The notes: generated by a model from the sequence alone, not told the origin. A DNA stretch of 54,571 bases from Nitrosospira sp. Nsp11 (GCF_900142705.1 NZ_FRBV01000018.1:1-54571), one strand, 5' to 3'; shown: positions 20,561-31,865, counted from the first letter of the stretch. A program made the numbers and translations.

Positions 20561-22234
20561 TTGATCACCACAGCCAATATTACCATTCAATTCGGGGCCA
20601 AGCCCCTGTTCGAGAATGTCTCGGTCAAATTCGGCGACGGAAACCGCTATGGTCTGATCGGCGCCAACGGCAGCGGCAAATCCACTTTCATGAAAATCCT
20701 CGGGGGCGACCTTGAGCCGTCTTCCGGCAATGTCAGCGTTGATGCTGGTGAACGCGTGGGAAAATTGCGCCAGGATCAGTTCGCTTTCGAAAACTGCCTG
20801 GTAATCGACACCGTGATGATGGGGCACGATGAGTTGTGGCGCGTAAAACAGGAGCGCGACGCGATCTATGCCAACCCGGACGCCAGCGAAGCGGAGTACA
20901 TGCATGCGGCGGAACTTGAAGCGCGATTTGCCGAGCTGGACGGGTATTCGGCCGAAGCGCGTGCCGGAGAATTATTGATGGGAGTGGGTATCCCGTTGCC
21001 CCAGCACACGGGCCTGATGAGCGCGATAGCGCCCGGATTCAAATTACGCATACTGCTGGCGCAGGCGTTGTTTGCCGATCCGGACATCCTGCTGCTGGAT
21101 GAGCCTACCAACAACCTCGATATCAACACTATCCGCTGGCTTGAAGACGTCATCAACGCCAGCAAGAGTACCATCGTCATCATCTCTCATGACCGCCATT
21201 TTTTGAACAGCGTCTGCACCCACATGGCCGATCTGGATTATGGGGAGATCCGCATCTACCCCGGAAACTACGACGATTACATGACCGCGTCTACGCAGGT
21301 GCGGGAGCGTATGCTGACCGACAACGCAAAGAAGAAAACGCAGATTGCGGAATTGCAGTCGTTCGTCAGCCGCTTTTCCGCCAATGCTTCCAAAGCACGG
21401 CAGGCCACCAGCCGCGCGCGCCAGATCGAGAAGATAAAACTGGAAGATGTAAAACCTTCCAGCCGGCAGTATCCCTACATCCGCATTGACGTGGACGAGC
21501 GTGAAAAGCTGCATCGTCTCGCGGTGTCGGTGCAAAGCATCGACAAGCAGTTCCCTGGCATGGAAAAGCCGCTACTTCACAAATTCAGCCTTAACGTCGA
21601 GGCCGGCGAGAAAATCGCCATCATCGGCCCCAACGGTATCGGTAAGACCACGCTGCTGCGCTGTCTGGCCGGGGATCTGGCGCCCGATGCAGGACAGGTG
21701 AAATGGACGGAGAAGGCTCGCCCTGGTTACTTTGGCCAGGATCATGCCGCTGACTTCGAAACGGACATGTCGCTCACAGACTGGATGACGCAATGGCGGC
21801 GCCAAAACGATGATGATCAGGCTGTGCGCAGCGTGCTTGGAAGACTGCTGTTTTCCGGCGATGAAGTAAAAAAGTCAGTGACGGTAATTTCGGGAGGAGA
21901 AGAAGGGCGGATGTTGTTTGGTAAACTCATGTTGCAGAAAAACAATGTATTGCTCATGGACGAACCGACCAACCATCTCGACATGGAGTCCATCGAATCC
22001 CTCAATGCCGCATTGGAAAAATATACGGGGACATTGATCTTTGTCTCCCATGACCGTGAATTCGTATCCTCGCTGGCAACTCATATTATCGAAATGAAGC
22101 CGGATGGAATCAATGATTTCAAGGGTAGCTATGAAGATTATTTGAGGGGAAGTCAAGTCGCCGTACCCGACAACTCCGGCTCCCGGAGCGGTAACCCGGC
22201 ACCCAAAGAAAAAATCCGCGCTTCATCCCGATGA
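20561..22234 (+). CDS. ybiT: ABC-F family ATPase, YbiT type
   Basis: A soluble protein with two ABC domains and no membrane domain, of the ribosome-associated ABC-F class. Walker [10 protein letters not shown] lies near residue 40 and GPNGIGKTT near 355; Walker [12 protein letters not shown] and [11 protein letters not shown] follow. The linker contains the charged P-site interaction helix ([22 protein letters not shown] in part). As in E. coli YbiT, the first signature is degenerate ([16 protein letters not shown]) while the second is near-canonical ([10 protein letters not shown]). ABC-F proteins relieve stalled ribosomes. The start is TTG at 20561, with an AGG box only 11 bases upstream. 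The C terminus overlaps the convergent ampD by 12 bases. Confidence 0.88.
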   Translation: MITTANITIQFGAKPLFENVSVKFGDGNRYGLIGANGSGKSTFMKILGGDLEPSSGNVSVDAGERVGKLRQDQFAFENCLVIDTVMMGHDELWRVKQERDAIYANPDASEAEYMHAAELEARFAELDGYSAEARAGELLMGVGIPLPQHTGLMSAIAPGFKLRILLAQALFADPDILLLDEPTNNLDINTIRWLEDVINASKSTIVIISHDRHFLNSVCTHMADLDYGEIRIYPGNYDDYMTASTQVRERMLTDNAKKKTQIAELQSFVSRFSANASKARQATSRARQIEKIKLEDVKPSSRQYPYIRIDVDEREKLHRLAVSVQSIDKQFPGMEKPLLHKFSLNVEAGEKIAIIGPNGIGKTTLLRCLAGDLAPDAGQVKWTEKARPGYFGQDHAADFETDMSLTDWMTQWRRQNDDDQAVRSVLGRLLFSGDEVKKSVTVISGGEEGRMLFGKLMLQKNNVLLMDEPTNHLDMESIESLNAALEKYTGTLIFVSHDREFVSSLATHIIEMKPDGINDFKGSYEDYLRGSQVAVPDNSGSRSGNPAPKEKIRASSR

Positions 22235-22783
22235 CCTGTTGTCCGCGCCCGGCAGCGCGGCGCGGTAACGCTCCCAGTCGAAGCAGGGACCCGGATCCGT
22301 CTTCCGGCCCGGCGCGATATCCGAATGCCCGACAATACCGGTAATGGGATATCTGCTCTGAAGCGTTCGGGTGAGTGCTGCCAGAGCCTGGTATTGGAGA
22401 TCGGTAAAAGGCGTCGTATCACTGCCCTCAAGCTCTACACCGATGGAAAAATCATTACAGCAGCTCTTGCCCTGCCAACAGGATTCGCCCGCATGCCAAG
22501 CACGTTTTTCGCACGAAACAAACTGGATAGTCTCGCCGTTTCGCCGGATAAAAAAATGCGCAGAAACCGTAAGGTTGCGAAGGGCCTGATAGTAAGGATG
22601 AGCCTCCGGATCAATCCTGTTGGTGAATAATTGGATCACGCCATCACCGCCAAATTCTTCCGGCGGCAGGCTGATGTTATGGATCACTAGCAGGCTTATC
22701 TCACAATCAACGGGACGTTCGTCGCAATTAGGGGAAAGAATAAAACGTGTCCCGTCCAGACAGCCCACCGCATCAATTTTCAT
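22223..22783 (-). CDS. ampD: AmpD, 1,6-anhydro-N-acetylmuramyl-L-alanine amidase
   Basis: A cytosolic zinc amidase that trims anhydromuropeptides in cell-wall recycling. The amidase_2 fold is visible with zinc-ligand motifs VIHNISLPP, the FSIGVELEG strand and [14 protein letters not shown]. At 186 residues from ATG 22783 (MKIDAVG, behind AAAGG) the length fits the family (about 183-190); the frame also extends to a GTG at 22813. It follows the PP0621-like gene by 71 bases, the usual betaproteobacterial neighbourhood. Confidence 0.92.
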   Translation of the reverse strand: MKIDAVGCLDGTRFILSPNCDERPVDCEISLLVIHNISLPPEEFGGDGVIQLFTNRIDPEAHPYYQALRNLTVSAHFFIRRNGETIQFVSCEKRAWHAGESCWQGKSCCNDFSIGVELEGSDTTPFTDLQYQALAALTRTLQSRYPITGIVGHSDIAPGRKTDPGPCFDWERYRAALPGADNRSSG

Positions 22784-22854
22784 CCGATGGCTGCCTTTAG
22801 ATGCTGCTCTCACGCTTGGACCTTGCTCGCATCGTCGGTTTTGGTCACGTAGCG

Positions 22855-23094
22855 CTACGACTGCAAATGCAACCGACGATGCTCATCGCTACAAAAAAAC
22901 TTGCCTTCTGAAGCGATACTTTCACTTCTGGGCAAATGTACACCGCAATGAATGCAGCGCACCATGTCCTCACCTTCAATTGATGACGACTCTTTACGCG
23001 CCTCTTCCCGCTGCTTTTTAATCGCGCGTCGATAACTCCGTATTACCCAGATGAAAAATACAACAATAAGGGCAAAGAATAACAGTCTACCCAA
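22855..23094 (-). CDS. PP0621-family small membrane protein
   Basis: A 79-residue protein with one N-terminal transmembrane segment (LLFFALIVVFFIWVI), a basic stretch, and a small zinc-ribbon-like end, CIHCGVHLPRSES...FFCSDEHRRLH. This is the PP0621 family, often found between ampD and the pilSR sensor genes in betaproteobacteria. Here no pilSR genes follow; the next 450 bases upstream hold no recognisable gene before tRNA-Pro. Function is unknown. Confidence 0.72.
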   Translation of the reverse strand: MGRLLFFALIVVFFIWVIRSYRRAIKKQREEARKESSSIEGEDMVRCIHCGVHLPRSESIASEGKFFCSDEHRRLHLQS

Positions 23095-23628
<534 letters not shown>

Positions 23629-23796
23629 AATCAGTTGTTTTCAAATACTTATTTTTGTTACATGCAACCAGCTTCACCTTCTCAAGCCCGTGGGCAGCAA
23701 TTGTACGCAGGAAGAGATATCCGGGCAATCGGGAACTGCTCGGAAACGCTCAAAATTGAGTAAAAGCCCGATCGATTATCCCGGCGCGGAGACCGG

Positions 23797-24765
23797 CTAG
23801 TAATTACGCGCCACCGCAAATATGCTCAGTTGTAATAAAGATTCCTTATATTTCGAATCAGGCAGCGATGAAATCGTTTTGGATGCCGTCTCGGATTCGG
23901 ATTGTGCTCGCTGCTTGGCGTACTCCAGCGCACCGGTTTGCTGTATAACCTCCAGGACGGGCTGGAAACCGCCCTCCCCGCCCTGCTCTATGGCATTGCG
24001 TATTATCGCTGCTTGCGCACTTGATCCTGTTTTCATTGCGTAAATAAGCGGCAGCGTAGGCTTGCCTTCAGCCAGGTCATCTCCCAGATTCTTGCCTGTT
24101 TCATGATAGTCCCCCGAGTAATCGAGCATGTCATCGGTTAATTGGAATGCAGTGCCGAGATGCATGCCATAGGCGGCCATCGCCTCCTCCTCAGCCGGAG
24201 TGGCATTGCCGAGGATCGCGCCGAGCCGGGTCGCCGCTTCAAACAGCTTCGCGGTTTTATAACGGATCACTCGCAAGTAATTTTCCTCGTCGACGTCCGG
24301 ATCACGACAGTTGAGCAATTGCAATACTTCGCCTTCGGCAATGGTATTGGTCGCGTCCGCCAATACTCGCATGATGCGCATGTTGTCCACTTCCACCATC
24401 ATCTGGAACGCACGAGAATAGAGAAAATCTCCCACCAATACGCTGGCGGCATTCCCGAACAAGGCATTTGCTGTTGCCTTGCTTCGCCGCAACTCGGAAG
24501 CATCCACGACATCGTCGTGCAGCAGCGTTGCGGTATGAATGAACTCCACGACTGCCGCAAGATTGTAGTGATATCGCCCGACATAGCGAAATGCATTGGC
24601 GGAAAGAATCACAAGGGCGGGCCGCAAGCGCTTCCCACCGCTGTTGATGATGTATTCGCTTACCTGACGGATGAGCCCCACATCGGAGTAGAGTTTCTCT
24701 CGAATAACTGCATCTACCTCGCCCATATCCTGGACGATAAGACTTCTGATACGTTCAATTGACAC
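23797..24765 (-). CDS. ispB: IspB, polyprenyl (octaprenyl) diphosphate synthase
   Basis: A trans-prenyltransferase making the side chain of ubiquinone. Both aspartate-rich motifs are present: LLHDDVVDAS (first) and FQLTDDMLDYSGD (second), with GGKRLRP near the N terminus. The open frame extends to 24855, but the residues before VSIERIRSL look non-coding. GTG 24765, behind GCAGGAA at good spacing, gives 322 residues, matching the family. It is divergent from rplU, the standard arrangement in many proteobacteria. Confidence 0.92.
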   Translation of the reverse strand: MSIERIRSLIVQDMGEVDAVIREKLYSDVGLIRQVSEYIINSGGKRLRPALVILSANAFRYVGRYHYNLAAVVEFIHTATLLHDDVVDASELRRSKATANALFGNAASVLVGDFLYSRAFQMMVEVDNMRIMRVLADATNTIAEGEVLQLLNCRDPDVDEENYLRVIRYKTAKLFEAATRLGAILGNATPAEEEAMAAYGMHLGTAFQLTDDMLDYSGDYHETGKNLGDDLAEGKPTLPLIYAMKTGSSAQAAIIRNAIEQGGEGGFQPVLEVIQQTGALEYAKQRAQSESETASKTISSLPDSKYKESLLQLSIFAVARNY

Positions 24766-24875
24766 TGAGGTTCCTGCAAAAAAGATGCCATGGTAGAAAC
24801 GTCCCTGCCACTGTGTCAAGTTCGATAGCGGACGTACCCCGACATTTTGGCACAAAACTGATTCGCAACAGGCCT

Positions 24876-24904
24876 TTGACCTTAAGCAGACGACTATGTA
24901 TAAT
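24876..24904 (+). promoter_or_regulatory. sigma-70 promoter of rplU-rpmA
   Basis: TTGACC (24876-24881), a 17-base spacer and a perfect TATAAT (24899-24904). This is the best sigma-70 match in the window and suits a ribosomal protein operon. Transcription would begin near 24911, giving a leader of about 45 bases. Confidence 0.85.
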
Positions 24905-24927
24905 TCGCGTTCACCTCTTTCAGGTCA

Positions 24928-24941
24928 CTCTCGTACGAGAG
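24928..24941 (+). promoter_or_regulatory. palindrome in the rplU leader
   Basis: CTCTCGTACGAGAG is a perfect 14-base palindrome between the promoter and the AGGAAC ribosome binding site of rplU. In RNA it could form a short hairpin or dimer site; it may be a control element for the ribosomal protein operon, but this is a guess. Confidence 0.35.
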
Positions 24942-24955
24942 CATAGGAACCCAAT

Positions 24956-25267
24956 ATGTATGCAATCATTAAAACCGGCGGAAAGCAGTATCGTGTTGAA
25001 GCCGGACTAAAACTCAAAATAGAACAGGTACCGGCAGATATTGGGAGTGAACTCCTGATCGACCAGGTCTTGATGGTTGCCGATGGGGACAACATTTCGG
25101 TGGGCAAACCTTTGCTCGATGGCGCTTCGGTCAAAGCCACCGTGCTGGAGCAAGGCAGGCACGCCAAGGTGCGTATTTTCAAGCTGCGCCGACGCAAGCA
25201 CTACCAGAAACATCAAGGGCACCGGCAGAATTACACCGAAATCCAGATTACTGGCATTTCGGTCTAG
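24956..25267 (+). CDS. rplU: 50S ribosomal protein L21
   Basis: L21 binds 23S rRNA in the large subunit. The 103-residue protein has the typical start [17 protein letters not shown] and the basic C-terminal end [16 protein letters not shown] followed by YTEIQITGI. It heads the rplU-rpmA-obgE cluster and is driven by the strong promoter at 24876-24904. The ribosome binding site is AGGAAC. Confidence 0.98.
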   Translation: MYAIIKTGGKQYRVEAGLKLKIEQVPADIGSELLIDQVLMVADGDNISVGKPLLDGASVKATVLEQGRHAKVRIFKLRRRKHYQKHQGHRQNYTEIQITGISV

Positions 25268-25278
25268 GAGAGTTTACC

Positions 25279-25536
25279 ATGGCACATAAGAAAGCAGGCG
25301 GCAGCTCCAGAAATGGTCGTGATTCGAATTCCAAACGCCTGGGAGTAAAAACTTTTGGCGGCGAATTGATTCCCGCTGGAAGTATCATAATTCGTCAGCG
25401 CGGCACGAGAGTTCATGCTGGCGAGAACGTTGGCATGGGCAAGGACCACACGTTATTCGCCAAGATAGATGGCAAGGTCAACTTCGGCGTCAAGGGCTCG
25501 CCACAACGTAAGATAGTGAGCGTCATACCGATCTAG
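25279..25536 (+). CDS. rpmA: 50S ribosomal protein L27
   Basis: L27, whose N terminus reaches the peptidyl-transferase centre. The 85 residues begin [20 protein letters not shown], the classic start, with no Firmicutes-type N-terminal extension. It lies 11 bases after rplU, and an intrinsic terminator follows. Confidence 0.98.
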   Translation: MAHKKAGGSSRNGRDSNSKRLGVKTFGGELIPAGSIIIRQRGTRVHAGENVGMGKDHTLFAKIDGKVNFGVKGSPQRKIVSVIPI

Positions 25537-25560
25537 TTTTTAACTGATCTCCGCTTAAAG

Positions 25561-25588
25561 AGCCCTGTCATATCGATAGGGCTTTTTT
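25561..25588 (+). terminator. intrinsic terminator after rpmA
   Basis: Stem AGCCCT/AGGGCT with an 11-base loop followed by TTTTTG. It probably makes obgE expression partly independent or dependent on read-through. Confidence 0.8.
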
Positions 25589-25605
25589 GTTTGTACCGCC
25601 GATAA

Positions 25606-26685
<1,080 letters not shown>

Positions 26686-26786
26686 GTCGCCAGCTTTTCT
26701 TTATGAGGGAAATGACAAGTCTACATGCCATCTATCTCATCCTTTGGCCCAGCCTGGTGCATGCAAGTAATCCGCCGACCACAACG

Positions 26787-26792
26787 TATAAT
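26787..26792 (+). promoter_or_regulatory. -10 box immediately upstream of proB
   Basis: A perfect TATAAT ends only five bases before the proB ATG. If it is functional, the transcript would start at or next to the start codon. There is no clear -35 box. It could be a chance match. Confidence 0.3.
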
Positions 26793-26797
26793 CAGAT

Positions 26798-27916
26798 ATG
26801 GAATCCATTTTAAAACAGTCGCGGCGTATCGTTATCAAGGTTGGCAGCAGCCTCGTCACCAACCAGGGACAGGGACTGGATCATACCGCGCTCGCACGTT
26901 GGGCGGAGCAAATTGCCAACCTCAAGGAAATGGGCAAGGAGGTCGTGCTGGTCTCTTCCGGCGCGATAGCGGAAGGTATGCGGCGCCTGAAATGGAAAAA
27001 ACGTCCTCGTGCACTGCATGAATTGCAAGCTGCTGCCGCAGTCGGACAAATGGGACTGGTGCAGGCCTATGAACATTGTTTTCGCACCCATGGAATCCAG
27101 GCTGCGCAAATACTGCTCACTCACGAAGATTTGTCCGACCGGAAACGCTACCTAAATGCGCGCTCGACGCTGATCACGCTATTAAGCATGAACGTCATCC
27201 CGGTTATCAATGAAAATGACACCGTGGCGACCGACGAAATACGCTTTGGCGATAACGATACGCTTGCTGCACTGGTAACCAACCTGATTGAAGCCGATGT
27301 GCTTGTGATTCTTACGGATCAGGGCGGATTATTTACGGCCGACCCCCGCAAGGATGCGCACGCAAAGCTCGTGGAAGAAGCCAGGGCTGGGGATCCCGCC
27401 ATTGAAGCGATGGCCGGCGGAGCGGGCAGCGACATAGGCCGAGGGGGCATGCTGACGAAGGTAATAGCGGCGAAGCGAGCGGCACGCAGCGGTGCTCACA
27501 CCATCATCGCATCCGGTCATGAGGCCGATGTCCTGATTCGTCTCGCAAGGGGAGAAGCCGTCGGCACGCAACTGCTGGCGGAAACGCTGACGCTGGCCGC
27601 GCGTAAGCAATGGCTGGCGGATCACCTGCAAATTCGCGGAAATGTCATGCTGGATGAGGGCGCCGTGGAAGCGCTTGCAGTGGGCGGTAAAAGCCTTTTA
27701 CCGATAGGCGTTACAAATGTCATCGGCACCTTCGAGCGCGGCGAGCTGGTAGGCTGCCTGGATCCCGTTGGACGGGAAATTGCACGGGGACTGGTCAATT
27801 ACAATGCCGCGGAAACCCGGAGAATTTTGCGGCGCGCAAGTAACGAAATCGAGACTGTTCTGGGTTATTTAGGCGAACCGGAACTCATCCACAGGGATAA
27901 TATGGTCCTGCTTTAA
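26798..27916 (+). CDS. proB: ProB, glutamate 5-kinase
   Basis: ProB phosphorylates glutamate in the first step of proline synthesis and is usually feedback-inhibited by proline. The 372-residue protein has the amino acid kinase domain ([42 protein letters not shown]) and a C-terminal PUA domain from about residue 280. It follows obgE, a common betaproteobacterial order. There is no obvious Shine-Dalgarno before the ATG. Confidence 0.96.
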   Translation: MESILKQSRRIVIKVGSSLVTNQGQGLDHTALARWAEQIANLKEMGKEVVLVSSGAIAEGMRRLKWKKRPRALHELQAAAAVGQMGLVQAYEHCFRTHGIQAAQILLTHEDLSDRKRYLNARSTLITLLSMNVIPVINENDTVATDEIRFGDNDTLAALVTNLIEADVLVILTDQGGLFTADPRKDAHAKLVEEARAGDPAIEAMAGGAGSDIGRGGMLTKVIAAKRAARSGAHTIIASGHEADVLIRLARGEAVGTQLLAETLTLAARKQWLADHLQIRGNVMLDEGAVEALAVGGKSLLPIGVTNVIGTFERGELVGCLDPVGREIARGLVNYNAAETRRILRRASNEIETVLGYLGEPELIHRDNMVLL

Positions 27917-27960
27917 TATCGTAGAATATTGCCTTGTTCAATTTCTCCGAGAAACGTTCA

Positions 27961-28290
27961 ATGAAGCTCACGAAAATAGACAATAATTTTTCCGCCAGCC
28001 CACAGATCAGTGTTGAGGATTTGCTTGATATCAAAGCGGCTGGTTTCAGAAGTGTAATCTGCAATCGACCGGACAGCGAGGACGGGGGCGCCCATCCGGA
28101 TCACAACCTTCTTGAATCAGCGGCAAAAGAAGCAGGCCTCAAATTTGCCTACCTTCCGGTTGTGCCGGGGCAAATAAATGACGCTCAGGTTGCGGGATTC
28201 AAGTTGGCGATCGATAAACTGCCCGGCCCCATACTTGGCTACTGCCGTCTGGGGATTCGCTCGAAAGTGCTTTACGAGCGTGCGCGGTGA
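27961..28290 (+). CDS. DUF442/Blh-type protein tyrosine phosphatase-like sulfurtransferase
   Basis: A 109-residue member of the DUF442 (TIGR01244) family, related to protein tyrosine phosphatases and to the phosphatase-like part of Blh persulfide dioxygenase fusions. Its P-loop-like active site C-R-L-G-I-R-S (in GYCRLGIRS) carries the cysteine and arginine, with the family segments VICNRPDSED and YLPVVPGQI. The exact substrate is unknown. A start at 27934 is in frame, but ATG 27961 (MKLTKIDNNFSA) matches the family start. Confidence 0.78.
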   Translation: MKLTKIDNNFSASPQISVEDLLDIKAAGFRSVICNRPDSEDGGAHPDHNLLESAAKEAGLKFAYLPVVPGQINDAQVAGFKLAIDKLPGPILGYCRLGIRSKVLYERAR

Positions 28291-28355
28291 AAATCACGAC
28301 CTGATCTGCCAGTCTCGAAGAAATTTTCACGCAGGTAGCAAAAGCACGCTTCCGC

Positions 28356-28874
28356 CTAATATCTTACTGCTCGCGGGTGGATTCCTGCTTTCAATGCCTG
28401 GATAGCCTCATCCGCATCCCTCACCATATCGAACCCCAGCGGACAGAAAAAATACCTGTAGAGCGCGCGCGGGGCGTAGTTCTGGTTAAGCGTTTCGAGG
28501 TCGGTCCATTTCGACCTTCCTGCCCGCGTCCAGGTATGGTCATTCCGGCCGTAGGCATAAGTTCTTTTTTCGGCGGTCTGGCAACGTATTCCTTCGTAGC
28601 TCACGTTCATCCCGCCTTGCGATGACTTGATCACGAGGGTGTAGCGCACTACGCCATCCTCTCCAACCGTGATGGACAAGGCGTCGACATAGTGAAGGTT
28701 CGTGCTGACGGGACCCGCATCGAATTGCAGCAGATTTTCCGTCTCCGGATAGGGAGGCAATTGCGCCTGAAGTTCGACCCAAGGTCTCTCATGATCAAAT
28801 TCATACTCGAATTTTTGCTGCTGCGCGTAAGCTGCAACCGGCAAAAAGCTTAGCAACAGCAGGAATCTTTTCAT
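28356..28874 (-). CDS. CNP1-like family secreted protein
   Basis: A 172-residue exported protein with a clear signal peptide (MKRFLLLLSFLPVAAYAQQQ). The rest matches the CNP1-like family of betaproteobacteria by its pattern (FEYEFDHERPW, VIKSSQGGMNVSYEGIRC, YRYFFCP). Two cysteines (in IRCQTAEKR and YFFCPLG) could form a disulfide. Its ATG shares one base with the stop codon of the DUF3501 gene (TGATG), so translation is coupled and it belongs to the rubrerythrin operon. Function is unknown. Confidence 0.75.
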   Translation of the reverse strand: MKRFLLLLSFLPVAAYAQQQKFEYEFDHERPWVELQAQLPPYPETENLLQFDAGPVSTNLHYVDALSITVGEDGVVRYTLVIKSSQGGMNVSYEGIRCQTAEKRTYAYGRNDHTWTRAGRSKWTDLETLNQNYAPRALYRYFFCPLGFDMVRDADEAIQALKAGIHPRAVRY

Positions 28875-29461
28875 CAGGCGGTCAAGTCCTTGATCAAGGA
28901 TTCGCGTACCGCTGCTGGCACCGGCTCAGCCAAAACCCCGTAGGCATGATGATCGATACCCATGCTCAAGGACGCGCCCTGATGCAGCGCTTTTATCATC
29001 TCCCCTGTGAGCTCGAAACGCAGAAAATGCACCGCGGATGTCTTCTCTCCATTTTCACGCTCCATGTCTTCATCGGCGATGGCGTAAACCGGATCAAAGC
29101 CATTTATCCCGACCCAAACCTTATCTTCTATACCGATCAGTTTCGCCAGCCTGGCGGCGCGCTCGACCGGGTCAGGATATTCAATCATCATGGTTGCTTT
29201 CCAGTTGGCGCCGTCCGGAACCAGAGGACCGTACGCATCCAGTTCAGCAAGTATGCCATCTTCATCAAAAATCTTCTCTGCCCGCAGCATTTCCTGGATT
29301 TGATATCGTACCGTCAACTCGTCCTCGAAAATAAGCGTGACATTCTCGCCCAGATGGACCTTGCGTTTTTTTTTATGCGCCATTACGCGAGCACGGAACT
29401 CCTGCCTCACTTTGGCATAGGTTTCCAGGGTCATCAGACTACCAGGAGTAATCGAGGGCAT
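28874..29461 (-). CDS. DUF3501 family protein
   Basis: A 195-residue cytosolic protein of the uncharacterised DUF3501 family (TLETYAKVRQEFRARVMAHK at the N terminus; VHFLRFELT and SMGIDHHAYG later). DUF3501 genes are typically found next to a rubrerythrin and a heterodisulfide-reductase-like Fe-S protein, exactly as here. The histidine pair in IDHHAY is a possible metal site (inference). The gene lies between the Fe-S protein (170 bases upstream) and CNP1-like (1-base overlap). Confidence 0.82.
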   Translation of the reverse strand: MPSITPGSLMTLETYAKVRQEFRARVMAHKKKRKVHLGENVTLIFEDELTVRYQIQEMLRAEKIFDEDGILAELDAYGPLVPDGANWKATMMIEYPDPVERAARLAKLIGIEDKVWVGINGFDPVYAIADEDMERENGEKTSAVHFLRFELTGEMIKALHQGASLSMGIDHHAYGVLAEPVPAAVRESLIKDLTA

Positions 29462-29631
29462 GAATTATTATTCCATTGCATTAAAAAAATTACGCCACGT
29501 CGGCTTCGTTCCCTGTTCCTCGCGGCACTTCACTTATGAGTGCTGTCTTCGCGGCTTGTCTCTCTCTATTCCCCATTCTCGAACTGGAATAACAGAAACA
29601 AAAAAGCAAAGGCGATTACTCAGCCAATCGT

Positions 29632-30963
29632 TCAGTCAAGCCCATAGGCCATCCGGATCAGCGTCAACGGATGCTGCTTCTGCGCCTTGGTATCACCCAT
29701 ACCCTGCTCGATGTGCCGTGCGGCGATGGCGCAGTCAGAACTGATGTAATCGGGAGCGGAAGCCCCCATTTGCCTGAATACCGGTTTGCCGATTTTCATG
29801 GAATCGGCAAAGTGTTCGCTTTTTACTCCCCAAGTCCCATCATGGCCGGAGCATCGCTCCACGACGCTCACTTTCGTATCGGGAACCATCTGCAGCATTT
29901 CCCTGGTTTTCTGCCCGATGTTCTGAACGCGCAAATGGCAGGGAATGTGGTACGAAATATTGCCCAGCGGCTGTTTAAAATCGGTTTTCAGCAAACCGTC
30001 CCGGTTGCGCAACATCAGATATTCAAATGGATCGAACATTGCTGCTGCTACTGCTTTCACATCCTCATCCTCAGGAAACATGAGCGGCAGTTCCTGCTTG
30101 TACATAAGCGTGCAAGAAGGCACAGGTGTAAGTATTGCGTACCCTTCCTTCGCAAGTTTCGCCAATGGGGGAATATTCCTGGTTTTAAGCGCTTTCACCG
30201 CATCCAGGTCACCCAGTTCCAGCTTCGGCATCCCACAACAGGCTTCTTTTTCAACCAGACGCGTGGGAATTCGGTTGTGGTCAAGAACTTTCAATAAATC
30301 GTGCCCTATGCCGGGCTCATTGTAATTGACATAGCAGGTAGCATAAATCGCAACCTTCCCCGATGTCCTGACACCGTCATGCACTTCGAAAGATTGGTTG
30401 AGCCTGGCGTTCGGGCGAAATTTATGACTGTCATAGTCCGGCAGTTTCCGCTCGGCGTGAATACCCAGTACGTTATCCATCAGCTTACGGGCGACCGGCG
30501 CCTTGTTAACCGCGTTTACCACCTCAGCCACTACCGGAATGGCGGCCAGTTTACCCATGAGATCGGTACTGGAAAGCAATTTATCACGGAAGCGGACGTC
30601 ACCTTTTTTGTGCTTGACGGCCTTCGCGCGCAGCATCAGATGAGGAAAATCCACATTCCATGGATGCGGGGGGACATAGGGACATTTGGCCATGAAACAC
30701 ATATCGCAGAGATAACACCGATCGACTACCTCCCAGAATTTCTGCTTCTCCACCCCATCGAGTTCACCGGTGCTTCCCTCGTCTATAAGATCAAACAAGC
30801 TCGGAAATGCCGTGCATAGGCTGACGCAACGGCGGCAACCATGACAAATGTCGAAGACACGCTCCATTTCACTGAATAGCTTCGGCTCGTCATAAAAATC
30901 CGGATTTTCCCAGTCGAGCGGATGACGCGTGGGACGCTCCAGACTGCCTTCTCGAGTGGTCAT
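29632..30963 (-). CDS. Fe-S oxidoreductase, GlpC/HdrD-like
   Basis: A 443-residue protein with an N-terminal pair of [4Fe-4S] ferredoxin motifs (CHGCRRCVSLC; CYLCDMCFMAKC) and two C-terminal cysteine-rich CCG-type regions (a degenerate ATCYVNYNEPG...KEACCGMP, and IPCHLRVQ...VERCSGHDG). This is the layout of the membrane-associated GlpC/HdrD family, which passes electrons between quinone-linked dehydrogenases or disulfides. Here it sits between rubrerythrin and DUF3501, and a role as electron donor to rubrerythrin is plausible but unproven. No membrane segment is visible. It has no clear Shine-Dalgarno. Confidence 0.85.
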   Translation of the reverse strand: MTTREGSLERPTRHPLDWENPDFYDEPKLFSEMERVFDICHGCRRCVSLCTAFPSLFDLIDEGSTGELDGVEKQKFWEVVDRCYLCDMCFMAKCPYVPPHPWNVDFPHLMLRAKAVKHKKGDVRFRDKLLSSTDLMGKLAAIPVVAEVVNAVNKAPVARKLMDNVLGIHAERKLPDYDSHKFRPNARLNQSFEVHDGVRTSGKVAIYATCYVNYNEPGIGHDLLKVLDHNRIPTRLVEKEACCGMPKLELGDLDAVKALKTRNIPPLAKLAKEGYAILTPVPSCTLMYKQELPLMFPEDEDVKAVAAAMFDPFEYLMLRNRDGLLKTDFKQPLGNISYHIPCHLRVQNIGQKTREMLQMVPDTKVSVVERCSGHDGTWGVKSEHFADSMKIGKPVFRQMGASAPDYISSDCAIAARHIEQGMGDTKAQKQHPLTLIRMAYGLD

Positions 30964-31083
30964 GGCGATATGAAAATGTATAGGGATAAAACAGGTGGAA
31001 CTTCAGAGCAGAACGTCACAGCGGAACAATCGGGCCGGATCGAATGCTGGCACTCGACCCGGTCATTCCTGTCCTGCAACTAC

Positions 31084-31503
31084 TCAATCAGCCAGGTTAT
31101 CCAGAACCTTCTGGAAACGATTGGCATGGGAGCGCTCAGCCTTGCCCAACGTCTCGAACCAGTCGGCGATTTCGTCGAAACCTTCATCGCGAGCAGACTT
31201 GGCCATGCCAGGATACATATCGGTATATTCATGCGTCTCGCCCGCTATCGCGGTTTGCAGGTTGGCGCGAGATGAGCCGAATGGCATACCTGTAGCCGGA
31301 TCGCCGCAAGTTTCCAGATACTCCAGATGTCCATGGGCATGCCCGGTTTCCCCCTCCGCCGTCGTGCGGAAGATGTTTGCCACATCATCCTGACCTTCAA
31401 CAGCCGCTTTGCTTGCAAAATAAAGATAACGGCGATTGGCCTGAGATTCTCCGGCAAAGGCAGCTTTCAAGTTTTCTTCTGTTTTTGATCCTTTCAGTTC
31501 CAT
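31084..31503 (-). CDS. rubrerythrin-type diiron protein lacking the rubredoxin domain
   Basis: A 139-residue four-helix ferritin-like protein. The diiron ligands show as four Glu/His motifs: [34 protein letters not shown] and [10 protein letters not shown]. Classical rubrerythrins have a C-terminal rubredoxin domain; it is absent here. Such proteins reduce hydrogen peroxide. The start at 31503 is decided by a perfect AGGAGGGG box; the open frame upstream to 31566 is untranslated leader. It is the first gene of a probable operon with the Fe-S protein, DUF3501 and CNP1-like genes. Confidence 0.9.
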   Translation of the reverse strand: MELKGSKTEENLKAAFAGESQANRRYLYFASKAAVEGQDDVANIFRTTAEGETGHAHGHLEYLETCGDPATGMPFGSSRANLQTAIAGETHEYTDMYPGMAKSARDEGFDEIADWFETLGKAERSHANRFQKVLDNLAD

Positions 31504-31625
31504 GTTTCCCCTCCTGTTATTTAAGTACCAACAATCAAACCGACATATCCACCGACCATCCGACATGGATGCTCGAATAACATGAATTCAAGTGGCCCAA
31601 AGCCAGGCCAAAACTAAACCCTGAG

Positions 31626-31654
31626 AGACTATCGAAGGGCCTTCACCTTGTCAA
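31626..31654 (-). promoter_or_regulatory. possible promoter of the rubrerythrin operon
   Basis: On the minus strand a perfect TTGACA (31649-31654) is followed after 17 bases by TAGTCT (31626-31631), a poor -10. It lies 123 bases before the rubrerythrin start. The good -35 with a weak -10 might mean an activator is needed. Confidence 0.4.
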
Positions 31655-31865
31655 CCGGTCGACTTGCATACGGTTTATGCCTGTGTGCGCCCCGTTGCAC
31701 CTAACGAGGTTAGTCGTACTGAACAATATCCCAAAAAAATAACCTGCGTTCACAGTGAACCAGGTGGAGATGGCGATAAATAAAAAGTGATAAGCCGAGA
31801 AGGCAAAATATTGCCCTATACGTGCAACCTATACGCGCAAAATTCCGCTCGATCGACCTCTTTAC
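31655..31865. other. intergenic region between rubrerythrin and hydroxyacid dehydrogenase genes
   Basis: Both flanking genes are on the minus strand. Together with 31504-31654 it makes a spacer of 362 bases with no open frame of note. No terminator for the dehydrogenase gene is obvious. Confidence 0.4.
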
